Assembly: GCA_016185245.1 (NCBI GenBank)
Contig: JACPNZ010000016.1
Span: 1-64,000 of the forward strand
Direction: 5' to 3'
From: Hyphomicrobiales bacterium
GTDB taxonomy: Bacteria; Pseudomonadota; Alphaproteobacteria; Rhizobiales; Aestuariivirgaceae
DNA length: 64,000 nucleotides
The position numbers were made by a program, and so were the translations under genes. Under the pieces are notes generated by a model. That model was not told the origin of the DNA and ran no database searches. It saw nothing but the letters and a program-made list of their open reading frames with translations. Below, piece after piece: positions 15,428-22,415 of the stretch (position 1 is its first letter; the number at the start of each line of letters is the position of its first letter).

Positions 15428-16057
15428 CTACGCCGCGGCCTTCACCAAAACGTCTTCGCCGTCCAGGGCGATGGCGAGCGTCAACCCGGCCGACTGGGCC
15501 AGCACCTTGGCGTAATAGGGTTGCACCAGACGAGCGTCGAGAAGCGAGAGATCGGCGCTGCCGGCCAGCACTTCGGCGATCGCTTCCGGCACCTTGGCCC
15601 GGTCGCCCTGGGCCCTGGCGGTGAAGGTATCGGCTGCAACCGCGATGGTGACCAGCCCGCCCCGCGGAATTCCGGCCATCGCCATCAGCATCATGTTGAG
15701 CAGGAGCTTCACTTGCTGCTTCGGGCGGTTCTCGCGCGGCGCCTGCCAGTCGAGCCTGACCTTCTCGGAACCGACGAAGGCCTTGGCGATTTCGCCGGCC
15801 TCGCCCATGTCGATCGTCGCCCCGGCCGAGCCGGCCGCGCCGAAAGCGATGCGGCAGAACTTGAGCTTGGCCGAAGCGGTACGGGCCGAGCTTCGCACCA
15901 TTTCGAGTGCGGTCTCCTTGGTATCGGCATCCATCTCCGGATCGTCGAACAGTTCGAGCCCGTTGGCGATGGCGCCGACCGGCGAAATAACATCGTGGCA
16001 GACCCGGCTGCACAGCAGGGCGGCAAGATCGAGATCGGTGAGGCGCGGCTCGTTCAT
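15428..16057 (-). CDS. chpT: Histidine phosphotransferase ChpT
   Basis: A 209-residue protein of the ChpT family. ChpT relays phosphate from the hybrid kinase CckA to CtrA and CpdR. The conserved phospho-accepting His is in SRVCHDVISPVGAI (about residue 21), followed by the four-helix bundle (GLELFDDPEMDADTKETALEMVRSS) and a degenerate ATPase-like C-terminal domain. The length and motif agree with alphaproteobacterial ChpT. Its presence 4 kb from ctrA is striking. It is transcribed divergently from cysQ. Confidence 0.92.
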   Translation of the reverse strand: MNEPRLTDLDLAALLCSRVCHDVISPVGAIANGLELFDDPEMDADTKETALEMVRSSARTASAKLKFCRIAFGAAGSAGATIDMGEAGEIAKAFVGSEKVRLDWQAPRENRPKQQVKLLLNMMLMAMAGIPRGGLVTIAVAADTFTARAQGDRAKVPEAIAEVLAGSADLSLLDARLVQPYYAKVLAQSAGLTLAIALDGEDVLVKAAA

Positions 16058-16177
16058 GGTGTCTCCGGCGGTGATTCGGGCTCTTTCTTTCTAGCATTAG
16101 TGGCTGCAATTTTCCGCATTGACGAGACGGCCCTCCGGCTTCCATAGAGGCGGCCGAAATTTCGCGAGTTGCCATCG

Positions 16178-16963
16178 ATGAGTCTTACGCCCAGTCCGCG
16201 CGTCGCCGACCTGATTACCCTGTCGATTTCGGCGGGCCGCGCCATTCTGTCGATCTATGCCAGCGATTTTTCGGCCAAGGCCAAGAGCGACCTGACGCCG
16301 GTGACCGAGGCCGACGAGGCGGCCGAGAAGATCATCCTGGCGGGACTGGCGAGGCTCGATCCGGGCACACCGGTGATTTCCGAGGAGGCCGCCTCGGCCG
16401 GCCGCATTCCCGCCGCGTCGAGCCACTTCTTCCTCGTCGATCCGCTCGACGGCACCAAGGAATTCATCTCCCGCAACGGCGAATTCACCGTCAATATCGC
16501 ACTCGTCGATCACGGCGTGCCGGTCGCCGGCGTGGTCTATGCGCCGGCTCTCGGGAGGATGTTCTGGGGCGAGCTTGGCGTGGGTGCTGCCCAATGCGCC
16601 GTCGGTGCCGACGAGACGTTGTCGTCGTGGCGGCCGATGACCGTGCGGGCCCTACCCGGCGATGGCGCCACGGTGGTCGCCAGCCGCTCCCACCGCGACC
16701 AGGCGACCGAGGACTATCTCCGCAAGATCAACGTGAAGTCCCTGTGCTCGGCCGGCTCGTCGCTGAAATTCTGCCTGGTCGCGGCGGGCGAGGCGGACCT
16801 CTATCCACGCTTCGGCCGCACCATGGAATGGGACACCGCCGCCGGCCATGCCGTGCTGCTTGCCGCTGGCGGCAAGGTGATGACCGCCGAGGACGGCACG
16901 CCCCTGGGCTATGGCAAGAGCGAGCGCGGCTATGACAATCCGGGCTTCATCGCCAGCGCCTGA
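16178..16963 (+). CDS. cysQ: 3'(2'),5'-bisphosphate nucleotidase CysQ
   Basis: A 261-residue member of the inositol monophosphatase-like superfamily. It hydrolyses 3'-phosphoadenosine 5'-phosphate to AMP and so recycles the by-product of sulfate assimilation. The metal-binding motif is FLVDPLDGTKEF (about residues 87-98), preceded by VISEEAAS (Glu metal ligand) and followed by MEWDTAAGHAVL near the C-terminus. ATG 16178 is preferred over TTG 16169. Recycling PAP could serve the sulfotransferase-like protein at 9078-9794, although they are not in one operon. Confidence 0.9.
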   Translation: MSLTPSPRVADLITLSISAGRAILSIYASDFSAKAKSDLTPVTEADEAAEKIILAGLARLDPGTPVISEEAASAGRIPAASSHFFLVDPLDGTKEFISRNGEFTVNIALVDHGVPVAGVVYAPALGRMFWGELGVGAAQCAVGADETLSSWRPMTVRALPGDGATVVASRSHRDQATEDYLRKINVKSLCSAGSSLKFCLVAAGEADLYPRFGRTMEWDTAAGHAVLLAAGGKVMTAEDGTPLGYGKSERGYDNPGFIASA

Positions 16964-16985
16964 CCGGCATCGCTCTTGAGAAACC

Positions 16986-17000
16986 ATTAACCATCCCGTA
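16986..17000 (+). promoter_or_regulatory. CtrA-box upstream of eipA
   Basis: TTAACCATCCCGTAA: a perfect TTAACCAT half-site followed, with exactly 7 bases between, by GTAA (three of four bases of the second half TTAA). It is about 100 bases upstream of the EipA start. EipA is a reported CtrA target in Brucella. Confidence 0.6.
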
Positions 17001-17101
17001 AGCCCCCCCTGTTAGGGTTGACCCACCCCGATGGCTGCCCAACAGCCGCCACAGCCTTGCGCCACGATGGCGGCAGACAGAAAAGACGACGAGGTATTGC
17101 G

Positions 17102-17698
17102 ATGATGAAAAGGTTCTTGGCGCCGCTGATCCTGGGGCTCGGCCTCGCTCTCAGCCTGCCGGCCATGGCCCAGACCACCAATTCGATTTCCAAGACAAGC
17201 CGGACCGGCAGTTCTCAGACCTATTCGACCGAGGAAATCCTTGCCGCCGGCCACCAATTCTTCGGCAAGACCACGCGCGGCCTGGCCAAGGCGGTGGAGT
17301 ATGTCTTCCAGTATCAGGGCGAGCCCACCGCCTATATCGTCGGCGAGGAAGGCTCCGGCGCCTTCGTCGGCGGCCTGCGTTATGGCGAGGGCACCATCTA
17401 TTACAAGTCCGGCCTGAAGCAGAAGATCTACTGGCAGGGTCCTTCCGTCGGCTTCGATTTCGGCGCTAACGGTTCGCGCTCTCTGGTGCTGGTCTACAAT
17501 TCCGAAAGCCCGCGCGATCTCTACAATCGTTTCGGCGGGGTTGAGGGGTCGGCCTATTTCATCGGTGGCCTTGGTGTCAATTTCCAGGAGCATAACGGCG
17601 TGGTGCTGGCCCCGATTCGGACCGGCGTTGGAGCGAGGCTCGGGGCCAATATTGGCTATCTCAAGTATTCGCAGCGCCCCGAGCTAAATCCCTTCTAG
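17102..17698 (+). CDS. eipA: EipA family envelope integrity protein (DUF1134)
   Basis: A 198-residue periplasmic protein of the DUF1134 family. It has a signal peptide (KRFLAPLILGLGLALSLPAMAQ) and a mature small beta-barrel core with KTTRGLAKAVEYVFQ, GEPTAYIVGEEGSGAF, GGLRYGEGTIYYK and GVEGSAYFIGGLGVNF, which are the family's conserved blocks. In Brucella the protein is needed for cell envelope integrity and is directly controlled by CtrA. Here a CtrA box lies upstream. ATG 17102 (tandem with ATG 17105) is preferred because upstream residues are not signal-like. Confidence 0.85.
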   Translation: MMKRFLAPLILGLGLALSLPAMAQTTNSISKTSRTGSSQTYSTEEILAAGHQFFGKTTRGLAKAVEYVFQYQGEPTAYIVGEEGSGAFVGGLRYGEGTIYYKSGLKQKIYWQGPSVGFDFGANGSRSLVLVYNSESPRDLYNRFGGVEGSAYFIGGLGVNFQEHNGVVLAPIRTGVGARLGANIGYLKYSQRPELNPF

Positions 17699-17876
17699 CG
17701 CTTCATAGGGCATTGCCGGTTCCGTTATCTGGGTCGGAAAGCACGCCAAGACAATAACTTGCGGCATGTTCGTGGCGTGAAAGATGAACCCTTCAGGCGC
17801 GCCATGCGTGGCGGACATTTTGCTGCCAGATTCCCTCTTCACTACGCCCAACAACAGGCGTTAAGAGGAATTGGCA

Positions 17877-18320
17877 ATGGAAAAGCTTGCGAGGTTTGCG
17901 GCCGCCGCCGTCATGGCGTCGGGACTTTCTGCGGTATCTGCGAAAGCCGGTCTGGCCAGCGATGCCGCCGGCGTGTGGGCCATGTCGAACGGCAAGGTGA
18001 CCGTCAGAGTCTCGAGTTGCGGCAATGGCATCTGCGGCACCATCATCGGTCTCAAGGAGCCGATCAGCAAGATCGACGGCAAGCCCAAGATCGATCGCGA
18101 GAATCCCAATCCGTCGCTGCGCGGCCGGCCGCTCATCGGCCTGTCCATCCTGCTCGACATGAAATCCGCCGGCGACAGCCAGTGGAAGGGTGCCATCTAC
18201 AATCCCGACGACGGCAACGTCTACAGCGCCACGGTGAAGCTGCAGGGTAATGCCATGAAGGTCCAGGGCTGCGTCGTCGGCGTACTGTGCAAGACCAACA
18301 CCTTCCTGAGGGTGAACTGA
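17877..18320 (+). CDS. Periplasmic DUF2147-family protein
   Basis: A 147-residue exported protein. It has a signal peptide (EKLARFAAAAVMASGLSAVSAKA) and one DUF2147 domain: GVWAMSNGKVTVRVSSC, GICGTIIGLKEP, WKGAIYNPDDGNVYSATVKL and LCKTNTFLRV are its blocks, including the conserved Cys residues. AGAGGA at 17864-17869 places the start at ATG 17877. The role of the family is not established. It stands alone, with a hairpin downstream (18376-18417). Confidence 0.8.
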   Translation: MEKLARFAAAAVMASGLSAVSAKAGLASDAAGVWAMSNGKVTVRVSSCGNGICGTIIGLKEPISKIDGKPKIDRENPNPSLRGRPLIGLSILLDMKSAGDSQWKGAIYNPDDGNVYSATVKLQGNAMKVQGCVVGVLCKTNTFLRVN

Positions 18321-18375
18321 GGCGCCGGGCTGGCCGGTCTCCGGTCTTTTGCGAGCCACCGCGGAATTGGCTGGC

Positions 18376-18417
18376 GCATGTTCTTGTCGCCAAAGCGTGC
18401 ACTTTGGCGGAACATGC
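18376..18417. repeat. Long palindromic hairpin, REP-like
   Basis: GCATGTTC (18376-18383) pairs with GAACATGC (18410-18417) and CGCCAAAG (18388-18395) with CTTTGGCG (18402-18409), around a 6-nt loop with a 4-nt bulge. It lies 55 bases after the DUF2147 stop and 28 bases before the next start. No T-run follows. It resembles dispersed extragenic palindromes of rhizobia. Confidence 0.55.
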
Positions 18418-18444
18418 TCTAAATAGGCCGACGCCGGAGTTTTT

Positions 18445-19278
18445 ATGTCCCAGACCGAAACCCTGCTGCTGGTGATGCTGGGCTTTTCGCTTGCCGCCCT
18501 GATCTTCCTGTTTGCCGGAAGGGTCCTGTGGGCGCTGGCCCTGCGGCTCGGCGCCCGCCGCATGCAGCGCCAGGTGCCGACGACCTTGGCCGGCCTGCAG
18601 TCGGAGCGTGACCGGCTGCGGGCGGAATATGCCAAGCTGTCGCAGAAGCTCGGCGCCAAGCTCGACGGCGTCAGGGCCCAGATGGTCGAGCAGATGGCCG
18701 AGGTCAGCCGCCACCGTAACCGCCTCGCCCAGCTGACCGTCGACCTCAATGCCCGCGATGCCGACATCGCCGCCCACAAGACCAAGATCGGCGAATTCGA
18801 AGCGGGCCTTGCCGAAGCCATGGCCCAGTCGCAGGCGCTGCGCAGCGAAAACGAGCGCCATGCGGCGGAGCTTGTCGCGGCTCAGAACGACATCGCCGCC
18901 CTGCGCCAAACCATCGCCGACCGCGACCGGCAGATCGCCAGCCTCACAGCACCCGCCATGGAAGTCCTGCCGCCCGCAGCCGCATCACTCGAAGCGGGCC
19001 TGCAGGCGCGCATCGATGCCCTGACCAGCCTGTCGCAGCAGATCGCCGCCGCCCGCGCCGGCGATGAGGCCGCTGACCCCGAAGTTCCGTTGGAAAAGAA
19101 ACTCGAACAAGCGACCCGCGAAACCGCAAGCCTGCAGCAGGAACTGGCCCGCCTCGATGCCACCTGGTCGACCAGGCTCGACGAGTTGGAAGCCGGCGCA
19201 CCGGCCGAAGGCGGCGTCGAGAACGTCATCTCGCTCGCCCAGCGCATCCGCAATCTGCAGAAGGACACGGCGGGTTAG
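18445..19278 (+). CDS. Membrane-anchored coiled-coil protein
   Basis: A 277-residue protein with one N-terminal transmembrane segment (TLLLVMLGFSLAALIFLFAG, residues 5-24) and a long coiled coil from about residue 50 to 170 (LQSERDRLRAEYAKLSQKLG, MVEQMAEVSRHRNRLAQLTV), a linker rich in Ala/Pro and a second coiled coil (KKLEQATRETASLQQELARLD). Repeats are leucine heptads. Such proteins occur widely in Hyphomicrobiales without a known role. It resembles cell-division or envelope scaffold proteins only in architecture. Confidence 0.7.
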   Translation: MSQTETLLLVMLGFSLAALIFLFAGRVLWALALRLGARRMQRQVPTTLAGLQSERDRLRAEYAKLSQKLGAKLDGVRAQMVEQMAEVSRHRNRLAQLTVDLNARDADIAAHKTKIGEFEAGLAEAMAQSQALRSENERHAAELVAAQNDIAALRQTIADRDRQIASLTAPAMEVLPPAAASLEAGLQARIDALTSLSQQIAAARAGDEAADPEVPLEKKLEQATRETASLQQELARLDATWSTRLDELEAGAPAEGGVENVISLAQRIRNLQKDTAG

Positions 19279-19290
19279 CCAGCCGGAAAC

Positions 19291-19365
19291 TGGCGCTCCC
19301 TGCGGGAATCGAACCCGCCTTTGCAACGTGAGAGGCTGCCGTCCTAACCGATAGACGAAGGGAGC
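19291..19365 (-). tRNA. tRNA-Glu (CUC)
   Basis: A 75-nt minus-strand tRNA that ends with an encoded CCA (complement TGG at 19291-19293). The 5' sequence GCTCCCTTCGTCTATCGG and the T-arm GGGTTCGATTCCC are intact. The anticodon loop CTCTCAC gives CUC, decoding GAG as glutamate. Confidence 0.9.
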
Positions 19366-19412
19366 CTGCGCCGGGGCTTCCTATATCGGCGTCAGATGCC
19401 CCTTGCAAGCGG

Positions 19413-19751
19413 CTACCGGCCAGAGAGCGAAATCCGCGACAGGACGGCATTGCGCTTCCAATCGACGATGATGATCTCGCTGCCGGTATCGATCGCCAGG
19501 CGGTCGCCGTCGAGCTGCAGGGAGCGCACTTCACTGCCCGCCGGAAGCGCAAGGCCCAGAAGCTGGGTGGTGGGTTGGGCCGGCTCCACCTTGTGGGTGA
19601 CCTTCCAGACGATGCCGCCGATCAGGCCTAGAAACATCAGTACCAGCAAGCCGCCCATGATATATACGGCGGCCTCGAGGAACTTGAGCCCCGGCTGCTT
19701 CACTTGGGGCAAGGGTGCCTCCTCGCCGGGAGAGTCTGTCTTGTCGGTCAT
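19413..19751 (-). CDS. Single-pass membrane protein, DUF6476-like
   Basis: A 112-residue protein with a short acidic cytoplasmic N-terminus (TDKTDSPGEEAPL), one transmembrane helix (FLEAAVYIMGGLLVLMFLGLIGGIVW) and a C-terminal domain (SEVRSLQLDGDRLAIDTGSEIIIVDWKRNAVLSRISL). The pattern fits a conserved alphaproteobacterial family of unknown function (I recall DUF6476, with modest certainty). Its start codon overlaps the start of the divergent pseudouridine synthase: CATG serves both strands (19749-19752). Confidence 0.6.
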   Translation of the reverse strand: MTDKTDSPGEEAPLPQVKQPGLKFLEAAVYIMGGLLVLMFLGLIGGIVWKVTHKVEPAQPTTQLLGLALPAGSEVRSLQLDGDRLAIDTGSEIIIVDWKRNAVLSRISLSGR

Positions 19752-20736
19752 GCCGCCTTCTTCATCAACGCTCGAAGCCGTAGCCTCCGCCTCCGGCCGC
19801 CTCGATCGCTGCCTGGCCGAGGCCTTCCCGGCGATCAGCCGGTCGCGCTTCCAGAGCCTTATTGCCGATGGCCTGGTCACTGTCGAGGGCAAGCTGGCAC
19901 ATGAGAGCCGCCACAAGGTGAAGCTTGGCCAAAGGCTGGCGGTGACCCTGCCTCCGCCGGCCCCGGCCGAACCCGCCGCCGAAACGATAGCGCTCAGCGT
20001 CGTCTACGAGGACGGCGACCTTATCGTCATCGACAAGCCGCCGGGCCTGGTCGTCCATCCCGGCGCTGGACATCACTCGGGCACCCTGGTCAACGCCTTG
20101 ATCGCCCATTGCGGGGAAAGTCTCTCCGGCATCGGCGGCGTCCAGCGCCCCGGCATCGTGCACCGCCTTGACAAGGATACCAGCGGCCTCCTGGTCGTCG
20201 CCAAGACCGACCGGGCCCACCAGGGTCTCGCCAAACAGTTCGCCGCCCATGGCCGCGACGACAAGCTCGAACGGAGCTACCTCGCTCTCGTCTGGGGGGT
20301 GCCGGAAAAAACCCGCGGTACCATATCGGCGAGCCTTGGCCGCAGCGCGACCGACCGCCGCAAAGTCGCCGTGTCACGCTCGGCCACCGCCAGGACGGCC
20401 GCCACCCACTACGAGGTGATCGCCCGCTATGGCAATCCACCGGTGGCAAGCCTCCTGCGCTGTCGGCTGGAAACCGGGCGGACCCACCAGATCAGGGTGC
20501 ATTTGGCGCATATCGGCCATCCGCTCCTTGGGGACTTGACCTATGGGTCAGGATTCAAGGCCTCCGAACGGAAGCTGCCGGAAAGGGCAAGAAACACCCT
20601 CAAGTCATTGAATCGACAGGCCTTGCACGCGGCGACTTTGGGCTTCGAGCATCCGGTCACCGGCAAGCCGCTGCGCTTCGAAAGCCCCGCGCCAGACGAT
20701 TTTGCCGGTCTGACGACCGCCCTCACCGGGGATTGA
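19750..20736 (+). CDS. RluA/RluD-family pseudouridine synthase
   Basis: A 328-residue enzyme with an N-terminal S4 RNA-binding domain (RLDRCLAEAFPAISRSRFQSL, KVKLGQRLAV) and the RluA-family catalytic domain: catalytic Asp in HRLDKDTSGLLVVAK, then LERSYLALVWG, RLETGRTHQIRVHLAHIGHPL and ALHAATLGFEHP. RluD converts uridines 1911, 1915 and 1917 of 23S rRNA; the paralogues RluA and RluC differ in target and cannot be separated by eye, so no symbol is given. The start at ATG 19750 leaves no untranslated space before the divergent gene. rpoH follows in the same direction. Confidence 0.88.
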   Translation: MPPSSSTLEAVASASGRLDRCLAEAFPAISRSRFQSLIADGLVTVEGKLAHESRHKVKLGQRLAVTLPPPAPAEPAAETIALSVVYEDGDLIVIDKPPGLVVHPGAGHHSGTLVNALIAHCGESLSGIGGVQRPGIVHRLDKDTSGLLVVAKTDRAHQGLAKQFAAHGRDDKLERSYLALVWGVPEKTRGTISASLGRSATDRRKVAVSRSATARTAATHYEVIARYGNPPVASLLRCRLETGRTHQIRVHLAHIGHPLLGDLTYGSGFKASERKLPERARNTLKSLNRQALHAATLGFEHPVTGKPLRFESPAPDDFAGLTTALTGD

Positions 20737-20784
20737 TTATCTGTAACTCATCCGGTGTCTTATTTTCGGCGTAGTATTCGCATA

Positions 20785-20790
20785 TATACT
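20785..20790 (+). promoter_or_regulatory. Candidate -10 element of rpoH
   Basis: TATACT lies 27 bases upstream of the rpoH ATG, within an AT-rich patch that stands out from its surroundings. I do not see a convincing -35 at the right distance. Confidence 0.35.
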
Positions 20791-20816
20791 GCGACCTAGA
20801 CAGGAAAGGTTTGGCC

Positions 20817-21719
20817 ATGGCCCAGACGACATCGCTCCCAGCACTTGCTTCCGGCGAAGGCGGCCTCAACCGCTATCTCCAGGAAATCCGGCTGTTTCCG
20901 ATGCTGCAGCCAGAGGAAGAATTTATGCTGGCCAAGCGCTGGCGCGAGCATGGCGACACGGCTGCCGCCCACAAGCTGATCACCAGCCATCTGCGCCTCG
21001 TCGCCAAGATCGCCATGGGCTACCGCGGTTATGGCCTGCCGATCGGCGAAGTCATCTCCGAAGGCAATGTCGGCTTGATGCAGGCAGTCAAGAAGTTCGA
21101 GCCCGACAAGGGCTTTAGGCTCGCGACCTATGCCATGTGGTGGATCAAGGCCTCGATCCAGGAATTCGTCCTGCGCTCTTGGTCGCTGGTCAAGATCGGC
21201 ACCACTGCCAACCAGAAGAAGCTGTTCTTCAACTTGCGCAAGGTGAAGGGCCAGATCCAGGCCCTCGAAGACGGCGACCTTAAGCCCGACCAGGTGAAGA
21301 CCATTGCCAAGAAGCTCGGCGTCACCGAGGAAGATGTCGTGTCGATGAACCGCAGGCTTGCCGGCGATACCTCGCTCAATTCGCAGATCCGCGCCGACAG
21401 CGAAGGCGAATGGCAGGACTGGCTGGTCGACGAGAGCGACAGCCAGGAAGAGACGCTGGTCGAAAACCAGGAGAAGAGCCTGCGGCGCGGCCTCCTGACC
21501 GAAGCCCTCGACAAACTCACCGACCGCGAGCGCCGGGTATTCGAGGCCCGCCGATTGCAGGATGACCCGACCACCCTCGAAGATCTGTCGCAGGAATTCG
21601 GCGTGTCGCGCGAGCGTATTCGCCAGATCGAGGTCAGGGCCTTCGAGAAAGTGCAGAAGGCGGTGAAGAACGCCGCCCAGAAAGTTCTCGGGCCCCGCCT
21701 CGTTCAGGCCTCTCCCTGA
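20817..21719 (+). CDS. rpoH: RNA polymerase sigma-32 factor RpoH
   Basis: A 300-residue group 3-like heat-shock sigma factor. Region 2 includes TSHLRLVAKIAMGYRGYGLPIGEVISEGN and FRLATYAMWWIKASIQEFVLRSWSLVK; the RpoH box is QKKLFFNLR, which distinguishes it from RpoD. Region 4 contains EDLSQEFGVSRERIRQIEVRAFEKVQ. It directs heat-shock gene transcription. AGGAAAGG at 20802-20808 positions the start at ATG 20817. Alphaproteobacteria often have two rpoH genes; only this one is in the window. Confidence 0.95.
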   Translation: MAQTTSLPALASGEGGLNRYLQEIRLFPMLQPEEEFMLAKRWREHGDTAAAHKLITSHLRLVAKIAMGYRGYGLPIGEVISEGNVGLMQAVKKFEPDKGFRLATYAMWWIKASIQEFVLRSWSLVKIGTTANQKKLFFNLRKVKGQIQALEDGDLKPDQVKTIAKKLGVTEEDVVSMNRRLAGDTSLNSQIRADSEGEWQDWLVDESDSQEETLVENQEKSLRRGLLTEALDKLTDRERRVFEARRLQDDPTTLEDLSQEFGVSRERIRQIEVRAFEKVQKAVKNAAQKVLGPRLVQASP

Positions 21720-21725
21720 CGGCCG

Positions 21726-22316
21726 TTACTGGAACAAGCCCTTCTCGCGCGGCGTGCCGAAGAAGATCTGCACGGCGTAGATGTTGTTGCCACGCTGCAC
21801 CACGCCGGTCGAGACGAAGATATAGTCGAGACTGACAAGGGCCCGGCGATGCGGCGGACTGTTAACCCACTGCCGGAACAGGCTGGTGGCCTTGGCCTTG
21901 TCGGCCGGGGTTTTCTGGGTGTCGCGGGCGGCGTTCTCGCCAAGGGTGGGAAAGCGCGTGACATCGCCGACGAAGGCCCGCATGCGGCCATCGAACTCTT
22001 GGCCGGTGCTGGCCCGGTGGCCGACGAAGTTGCCCACCATCATGTCGGCAGCATGGGCCCGGGCCGGAATGAGGAACAGATCGCTGGGCTTGAGCGGCGG
22101 CTTGCCCTGGGAGCGCCGGTAGGCATTGGCCTCGGCGAACAGCTCTGCCTCCAGGTCGGGCCGGAAACTTGCCCCTTTGGGCAAGTTCTGGACCAATCCT
22201 TCTGCATAGGCCCGGTATGATACCGCGATAGCCGGCCCCGGACGCCATCCGCAAGCCAGGGCGACAACGCCCAACGACAACATCGTCCTTCTCTGCATCC
22301 GACCGATTTTTCTCAC
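21726..22316 (-). CDS. Secreted CAP/SCP-domain protein
   Basis: A 196-residue exported protein of the bacterial CAP (cysteine-rich secretory, PR-1-like) superfamily. A signal peptide (RRTMLSLGVVALACGWRPGPAIA) is followed by the domain: ELFAEANAYRRSQGKPPLKPS, AHAADMMVGNFVGHRASTG (catalytic-like His), and LGENAARDTQ, WVNSPPHRRALVSLDYIFVSTGVVQ. The role of bacterial CAP proteins is uncertain. The start may be ATG 22298. It converges on rpoH, 6 bases from its stop. Confidence 0.8.
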   Translation of the reverse strand: MRKIGRMQRRTMLSLGVVALACGWRPGPAIAVSYRAYAEGLVQNLPKGASFRPDLEAELFAEANAYRRSQGKPPLKPSDLFLIPARAHAADMMVGNFVGHRASTGQEFDGRMRAFVGDVTRFPTLGENAARDTQKTPADKAKATSLFRQWVNSPPHRRALVSLDYIFVSTGVVQRGNNIYAVQIFFGTPREKGLFQ

Positions 22317-22415
22317 AATTCGTCAACCACGGAAGGCCAATCCAGCCGCAGAACAGAAACTTTTACTCTTATTTCGTCAACCTGGGTGTAGCTGATCGAT
22401 TGGGACGAATTTGGG

